DNA from: Candidatus Omnitrophota bacterium
GTDB taxonomy: Bacteria; Omnitrophota; Gorgyraeia; Gygaellales; Profunditerraquicolaceae
Assembly (NCBI GenBank): GCA_028719265.1
Contig: JAQUKF010000011.1
Span: forward strand, 1-17,877
DNA: 17,877 nt
Direction of reading: 5' to 3'
The translations under genes were made by a program, and so were the position numbers. Shown one piece after another: positions 13,769 through 17,877 of the stretch (the first letter of the stretch is position 1; every line of letters begins with the position of its first letter). Below the pieces are notes generated by a model. The model ran no database searches, was not told where the DNA came from, and was given only the letters and a program-made list of their open reading frames with translations.

Positions 13769-15067
13769 ATGGGTAAACAAAGGATAGTTATTTTGGGGGC
13801 GGGCCTTGCGGGATTGAGCGCCGCCTGGCACCTTCAAAATAAAGGAATAGAATGCCTGGTGTTTGAGAAAGAGCCCGATGTGGGCGGGTTATGCCGTTCC
13901 AGGCGCATCAAAGGATTTACTTTTGATTGCGATGGGCATCTGCTGCATTTTAAGAATAAATACGCCATGCAGATGGTGAAAAGATTGCTTAAAGGGGGAT
14001 TGTTGCCTCATGAAAGAAGCGCCTGGATCCACAGCTTTGGCATGCTTGGCAGGTATCCTTTTCAGGCAAACCTTTGTTTTTTCCCCAAGGAAATAGCCAG
14101 GGAATGCCTGCTTGAATTCTTAAAAACCAGGCAGTCGGAGCAGGATGAACCTCCCGTGAATTTCCTTAAATGGATAAGGTCATCTTTCGGAAAGGGGATA
14201 GCCAGGCATTTTATGATTCCTTATAACAGCAAGTTTTGGACGGTTCCCTTGGAAGATATGACTTCCGCCTGGACCGGGAACTTCATTCCTCAGCCTAAGC
14301 CATCCGAGATAGTCAAAGGTTTCTTTGCGGAAAACAGGCATCGCTTTGGATACAATTCCACATTTTGGTACCCCCGGCAGGCAGGTATAGGGCAGCTTGC
14401 CCAGGCCTTTGGCCGGCAATTGCGCAATATTTCAAGAAACTCCCCGGTTACTAGGATAGATCTTGAGAAAAAAGAAATAACAGTGGGCCGCAGAAATAAG
14501 TTCGGTTTTGATGCCCTGATCTCTACGATGCCATTGCCTGAGCTGGCAAAAATAATCCATCCAATGCCTGCCGGAACCAGGCGTATGTTCGGCAAGTTGC
14601 GCTGGAACTCGATATTTAACCTTAATCTCGGCATAAAAGGCGCCTGCCAGCCCGGCAGGCATTGGATATATTTTCCACACAAAGAATATATTTTTTTCCG
14701 GGTAGGTTTTTTCCATAACTTCTCCGCAGGTACGGCTCCTGCCGGCAATAGCGCTATATATACGGAAGTGGCTTATTCCAAGGAGAGGCCGGTTGACAAA
14801 AGCAGTCTTGTCCAGAGGATAATAAAGGACCTGTCTGCTTGCGGGATACTTTCCAAAGACAACAAGTTGGCTGTTTTGGATATCAATGATATAAAGTACG
14901 GTTATCCGATTTATGACAAGAATTATTCTCATGCTACGGGTGCGATAAAAAGGTTTTTGTCGCGCAATCAAATAACCGTATGCGGACGATACGGGAGCTG
15001 GCAATATATGTCAATGGAGGATGCGATACTCGACGGCAAAAATGCTGCCGCCAAGTTCAAGAGATGA
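13769..15067 (+). CDS. FAD-dependent amine-oxidase / UDP-galactopyranose mutase-like oxidoreductase
   Basis: This 432-residue protein begins with a Rossmann dinucleotide fold: RIVILGAGLAGLSAAWHL (GxGxxG at 10-15), then VFEKEPDVGGLCRS (31-44) with E33 positioned for the adenosine ribose. The FAD-binding C-terminus is CGRYGSWQYMSMEDAILDGK (405-424). In between are DGHLLHFKN (55-63), an FWTVPLEDMTSAWTGNFIPQ segment and a FWYPRQAGIGQLAQAFGRQL segment (199-218), as in COG1232 protoporphyrinogen-oxidase-like and UGM-like proteins of polysaccharide loci. UGM converts UDP-galactopyranose to the furanose. Full UGM motifs were not recognised, so the reaction may be another sugar or polyprenyl oxidation or isomerisation. 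It is predicted to be cytosolic. No clear Shine-Dalgarno is visible. The next gene starts within its stop codon (ATGA), linking it to the TPR and exporter genes. Confidence 0.8.
   Translation: MGKQRIVILGAGLAGLSAAWHLQNKGIECLVFEKEPDVGGLCRSRRIKGFTFDCDGHLLHFKNKYAMQMVKRLLKGGLLPHERSAWIHSFGMLGRYPFQANLCFFPKEIARECLLEFLKTRQSEQDEPPVNFLKWIRSSFGKGIARHFMIPYNSKFWTVPLEDMTSAWTGNFIPQPKPSEIVKGFFAENRHRFGYNSTFWYPRQAGIGQLAQAFGRQLRNISRNSPVTRIDLEKKEITVGRRNKFGFDALISTMPLPELAKIIHPMPAGTRRMFGKLRWNSIFNLNLGIKGACQPGRHWIYFPHKEYIFFRVGFFHNFSAGTAPAGNSAIYTEVAYSKERPVDKSSLVQRIIKDLSACGILSKDNKLAVLDINDIKYGYPIYDKNYSHATGAIKRFLSRNQITVCGRYGSWQYMSMEDAILDGKNAAAKFKR
14642..14660. repeat. Inverted repeat GCCTGCC/GGCAGGC in a coding region
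   Basis: GCCTGCC (14642-14648) and GGCAGGC (14654-14660) form a 7-base-pair stem with a 5-base loop inside the FAD enzyme gene. The same heptamer pair occurs at 119-125 / 146-152 and singly at many other places; see findings. Confidence 0.6.
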
Positions 15068-16551
15068 AAAAAATAATCGAGTATTTATTATTTTTTGCGG
15101 TTTTGGCAATCTTCCTGTATTTAGCCAAGGGTAAGCTGGAGGCATTCTTTTATAACCAGGGGAATACCTATATTGAGCGCTCCTCATACCGAAAGGCCGC
15201 GGATTCTTACGGGAATGCCATCAAGATAAACCCGCAATCATGGCAGGCATACCTGGGGCTGGCCGAAGCCCATAGGTACTCAAAGGAGTATGAGAAAGCG
15301 ACAGAAGCATATAATAAGAGCATAAGCATAAACCCGCTTTGCTTAAAGGCCTATCTTTCCATGGCGGAGATGTATTCTCAAAACGGCAGGCACGCGGAGG
15401 CCTTGGGTATAATCGGCAAAGCCGGCGACAAGATGCCCGATGACCCGCAGATTAAACAATCCTCACAGGAATGTTGCCACACCTTTGTGGCCTCCACCTT
15501 GAATAAAAGTACTGAACTTTTCCTGGCAAACAGGAGTACGGAGGCGATAGCGCTGGTAAAGGATGTACTTGGATACTGCCCGGATTTTGCCATAGCCCAA
15601 TATACGCTGGGTTATTATTATTTCCAGATCAAGGATTACAATAGCGCCGAGAGATGCCTCAAAAAGTCCTTGGCGATAGATCCCAATTTTCATTATGCGC
15701 ATAAATTGCTCAGCCAGGTGTATTTCAAGAAAGGAAGCTTTGAGAAGGAACTCTCAAGTGCCAAAGATGCGCTGACTATGGATGACGAGGATGCAGCTGC
15801 TTATAATGATCTTGGATTGGCCCTGATGCATCTGGAACGTTACGCGGAAGCGATACCGTATCTGAAGAAAGCGGTCAGCCTGGAACCCAACAATACGGAT
15901 TACGTTTACAGTTTGGGCAGTGTTTACCGGGATAATAAGATGTTCGATCAGGCAATTGCGGAATACAACAGGCTCAGTGTGTTAAAAAACGATTATCCCA
16001 ACCTGCACAATGACCTGGCCGATATATACGATAATCTGGGAAACCACGCGCAAGCCGTCCTTGAATATCAGAAGGAAGCGCAGCATTGCCGGAAGGCAAT
16101 GGCAGGAGATCCCAATAATCCTATTTTGCTCAATAACTATGCTTACGCCTTGAATGGCATCGGGGAAAGCGGGAAGGCAAAAGGGATTATAGACGAGGTG
16201 ATAAAGTCTTTTCCCGGTTACCGCCAGGCTTATTTGACCCTTTCCAAGATTCATGAAAAAATGCATAATTCAGAGTTGGCCTTAAGCGCCCTGGAAAAGG
16301 CGAAACAGCTTTCGGCAGGGGAGAGGTTTATAGATAATCAGATAACCAGGTTGAATAAGCAGCCTCCTCCCAGAGAAGAAAATAAGGAAGAGAAGGATAC
16401 GGTTTATTTGAAAAACGGGCGTAAATTAGAAGGCACAATAAAAAGGTATTATCCGGATAGGATAGTCCTGGAGGTTTCCCTGGGGTCTTCCCGCGGAGAG
16501 GTTGTTTTCTACCGGAATATGATCGAACGCATAGAGAAATCGCGGGATTAA
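15064..16551 (+). CDS. Membrane-anchored TPR protein with C-terminal small beta domain
   Basis: The ATG at 15064 overlaps the upstream TGA and gives 495 residues beginning MKKIIEYLLFFAVLAIFLYL, a clean membrane anchor (about 4-21); a start 84 bases upstream would add a charged tail before the anchor and is unlikely. TPR units follow from about residue 29 to 420, with several good repeats: YRKAADSYGNAIKINPQSWQ (42-61), YEKATEAYNKSISINP, YNSAERCLKKSLAIDPN, YAEAIPYLKKAVSLEPNN. After a Pro/Glu-rich linker (434-445), residues 446-491 (DTVYLKNGRKLEGTIKRYYP onward) form a five-strand-like SH3/LSm-type segment with the motif L-K-N-G-R-x-L-E-G-x-I. It is probably a periplasmic scaffold for glycan assembly or export, as TPR proteins are in alginate, cellulose and PNAG systems. 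The partner is unknown. The exporter gene begins 24 bases downstream. Confidence 0.85.
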   Translation: MKKIIEYLLFFAVLAIFLYLAKGKLEAFFYNQGNTYIERSSYRKAADSYGNAIKINPQSWQAYLGLAEAHRYSKEYEKATEAYNKSISINPLCLKAYLSMAEMYSQNGRHAEALGIIGKAGDKMPDDPQIKQSSQECCHTFVASTLNKSTELFLANRSTEAIALVKDVLGYCPDFAIAQYTLGYYYFQIKDYNSAERCLKKSLAIDPNFHYAHKLLSQVYFKKGSFEKELSSAKDALTMDDEDAAAYNDLGLALMHLERYAEAIPYLKKAVSLEPNNTDYVYSLGSVYRDNKMFDQAIAEYNRLSVLKNDYPNLHNDLADIYDNLGNHAQAVLEYQKEAQHCRKAMAGDPNNPILLNNYAYALNGIGESGKAKGIIDEVIKSFPGYRQAYLTLSKIHEKMHNSELALSALEKAKQLSAGERFIDNQITRLNKQPPPREENKEEKDTVYLKNGRKLEGTIKRYYPDRIVLEVSLGSSRGEVVFYRNMIERIEKSRD

Positions 16552-16575
16552 CCGCCCAACGTCGAGGCATAGAAG

Positions 16576-17367
16576 ATGTTATTGACGAAATTTACGGAGA
16601 AAATAAAAAGGGTATATTTTTTTCGACGCACCTTATGGAATATGTCTATAAAGCAGTTCAAGGCTAAATATGCCGGTTCCGTCCTGGGTATCTTCTGGGT
16701 TGCAATAAACCCTTTTTTGTTGATGCTGGCGATAAGCTTTGTTTTTGTCGCTGTCCTGAAGACCGAAGGGAAAGATTTTTCCCTTTTTGTCCTTTCGGGG
16801 ATCATTCCCTGGATGTTTTTCTCGGGGGCCCTGTCCGAGGCAACCCCTTCCCTCCTTGCGCAAAAGAATATTTTGCACCAGTTCAGTCTTCCGAAAGAGA
16901 TAATTCCTTTGAGCGTAGTGCTTTCCTATTCCCTGAATTTTATCATAAGTTGGCTGATTATTTTTCCTCTGTTTTTCTTTCGCAACCCCGCATCCCTCGC
17001 CATGTTTTTCTTGTTCCCGCTCATATTCATTCTGACCTGTATTTTTGTATGCGGGTTAAGCCTGTTATTCAGCGTAACGAACGTTATTTTCCACGACCTG
17101 GAGCATCTGATCGGGACATTACTTATGTTCTGGTTTTGGGTTACCCCTATTTTTTATTCGGAAGAGATGATCCCTTTGGGCTTGCGCTGGGTCCTGCAGG
17201 TAAATCCGGTTTCCGCATTCGTTTCGTTTTACCGCGACATAATCTTTTATTGCAAGATTCCGGAGCTCTCGACATTTCTGGCGGCGGCCGCTTGGGCTTG
17301 CTTTAGCCTGCTGGCGGGGGTATTGGTTTCTATCCGGCTTGAACCAAAAGCCTTAAAAAATATCTGA
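16576..17367 (+). CDS. wzm: ABC-2 type polysaccharide export permease (Wzm/TagG-like)
   Basis: This 263-residue protein is the normal length for Wzm-type permeases, with six likely membrane helices: about 39-62, 68-86, 110-134, 139-163, 178-195 and 234-253. The N-terminal cytosolic stretch FRRTLWNMSIKQFKAKYAGS and the following GIFWVAINPFLLMLAISFVF are typical of ABC-2 O-antigen and teichoic-acid exporters, as are ILHQFSLPKEIIPLSVVLSY (99-118), FWFWVTPIFYSEEMIP (185-200) and VNPVSAFVSFYRDII. It would move a lipid-linked polysaccharide across the inner membrane with the ATPase encoded next. CGAGG at 16563-16567 is eight bases from the ATG. The two genes are one base apart from stop to start. 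The symbol names the functional type; the particular glycan cannot be read from the sequence. Confidence 0.92.
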   Translation: MLLTKFTEKIKRVYFFRRTLWNMSIKQFKAKYAGSVLGIFWVAINPFLLMLAISFVFVAVLKTEGKDFSLFVLSGIIPWMFFSGALSEATPSLLAQKNILHQFSLPKEIIPLSVVLSYSLNFIISWLIIFPLFFFRNPASLAMFFLFPLIFILTCIFVCGLSLLFSVTNVIFHDLEHLIGTLLMFWFWVTPIFYSEEMIPLGLRWVLQVNPVSAFVSFYRDIIFYCKIPELSTFLAAAAWACFSLLAGVLVSIRLEPKALKNI

Positions 17368-17368
17368 T

Positions 17369-17877
17369 ATGCCTATAATCAATTTTAAAGACGTTTGGGA
17401 GATGTACCGGATCAAATTCATTGTCGGGGGTAAACCCTCCTGGGAAGATTTTTGTGCCTTGCGGGGAGTCAGCTTTTCCGTTGAAAAGGGAGAGGTTCTG
17501 GGGATTATCGGAGAAAACGGGTCGGGGAAGTCGACCATCTTGAGGCTGGTCGCCGGGATGCTCAAGCCTGACCGCGGAGAAGTGGAAGTTACGGGCAGCG
17601 TATCGGGACTTCTGGAGCTGGGCGCAGGTTTCCAGGGGGAGCTTACCGGCAGGGAGAACATTTTTTTACAATGCGAGCTTTTCGGTTTGCACGCGGACCG
17701 GGAAGAAGAAAGGGTGCAGCAGATCATTGATTTTGCCGGGATAGGCAAATTCATAGATGCCCCGGTGAAATGCTATTCCCAGGGGATGTTCGTGCGTCTG
17801 GCATTCGCGATAGCGGTGCATATGGACTCCGATATATTCCTGGTGGATGACACGCTGTCCGTAGGAGACGAGTATTT
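17369..17877 (+). CDS. wzt: ABC transporter ATPase of polysaccharide export (Wzt/TagH-like), 3' end missing
   Basis: The frame is open from ATG 17369 to the right edge, giving 169 residues. The Walker A motif GENGSGKST lies at 48-56, the Q-loop region near LELGAGFQGELTGRENIFLQ (82-101), the signature YSQGM at 136-140 and Walker B IFLVDD at 156-161, followed by a D-loop-like SVGDEY. The N-terminal WEMYRIKF and the later insertion before the core are typical of Wzt/KpsT/TagH ATPases. The catalytic Glu after the Walker B Asp (D160) is replaced by D161, whereas related ATPases read DE. The rest, including the switch histidine and any C-terminal carbohydrate-binding domain, lies outside the window. 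It pairs with the upstream permease and would power export of the modified polysaccharide. Confidence 0.93.
   Translation, partial: MPIINFKDVWEMYRIKFIVGGKPSWEDFCALRGVSFSVEKGEVLGIIGENGSGKSTILRLVAGMLKPDRGEVEVTGSVSGLLELGAGFQGELTGRENIFLQCELFGLHADREEERVQQIIDFAGIGKFIDAPVKCYSQGMFVRLAFAIAVHMDSDIFLVDDTLSVGDEY

Noticed and set aside
14432..15004. 190-residue open frame on the - strand
   Set aside because: Antisense to the FAD enzyme, whose Rossmann and C-terminal FAD motifs are intact; no recognisable domain.
14980..15063. Upstream ATG at 14980 for the TPR protein
   Set aside because: It would overlap 88 bases of the FAD enzyme and add a charged, cysteine-rich tail before the membrane anchor; ATG 15064 overlaps the stop as ATGA and starts MKK plus anchor.
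1..17877. Prophage, insertion sequence, CRISPR, tRNA or rRNA
   Set aside because: No transposase, integrase, direct repeat array or cloverleaf sequence was found; all large frames are explained by chromosomal-type genes.

Overview
The window reads as chromosomal DNA from a Gram-negative-type bacterium with an extensive surface-polysaccharide programme. All supported genes lie on the + strand. No tRNA, rRNA, CRISPR array or insertion sequence was seen. The style (long TPR proteins, a PilZ/toroid fusion, a COG2231 glycosylase, a PAC2 protein, and a NodU carbamoyltransferase with tiny membrane partners) suggests an uncultured lineage such as Omnitrophota. That placement is an inference from gene content only.

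Region 1 (1-6824) is housekeeping and accessory. It starts with the 3' end of a DUF2156 gene, overlapped by a DnaQ-type exonuclease fused to a WYL domain. A likely promoter at 1378-1406 then leads into a tightly packed operon: a PilZ-TM-coiled coil-alpha/alpha-toroid protein, a COG2231 HhH glycosylase, an M20 metallopeptidase, a PAC2 protein and a YihX-like HAD phosphatase. Region 2 (6825-7400) is a single-gene unit with a clear sigma70-type promoter, a strong ribosome binding site, a small secreted protein and a rho-independent terminator.

Region 3 (7400-13360) is the most interesting block. It holds a PP-loop ATPase of the sugar-amidotransferase kind with an extra CxxC, a very short SxtJ-like membrane protein, a 53-residue DUF5989 protein, a NodU/SxtI-type O-carbamoyltransferase, and two paralogous membrane-anchored SGNH hydrolases with a TPR segment inserted in the catalytic domain. 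Together they look like a module that carbamoylates and otherwise decorates a surface glycan or secreted small molecule.

Region 4 (13360-17877) opens with a 409-base gap holding a candidate promoter and a possibly folded leader. It continues with an FAD-dependent amine-oxidase/UDP-galactopyranose-mutase-like enzyme, a membrane-anchored TPR protein with a C-terminal small beta domain, and a Wzm/Wzt-type polysaccharide ABC exporter. The exporter ATPase runs off the right edge and has Asp where the catalytic Walker B Glu normally sits. Regions 3 and 4 probably form one glycan modification and export locus that continues to the right.
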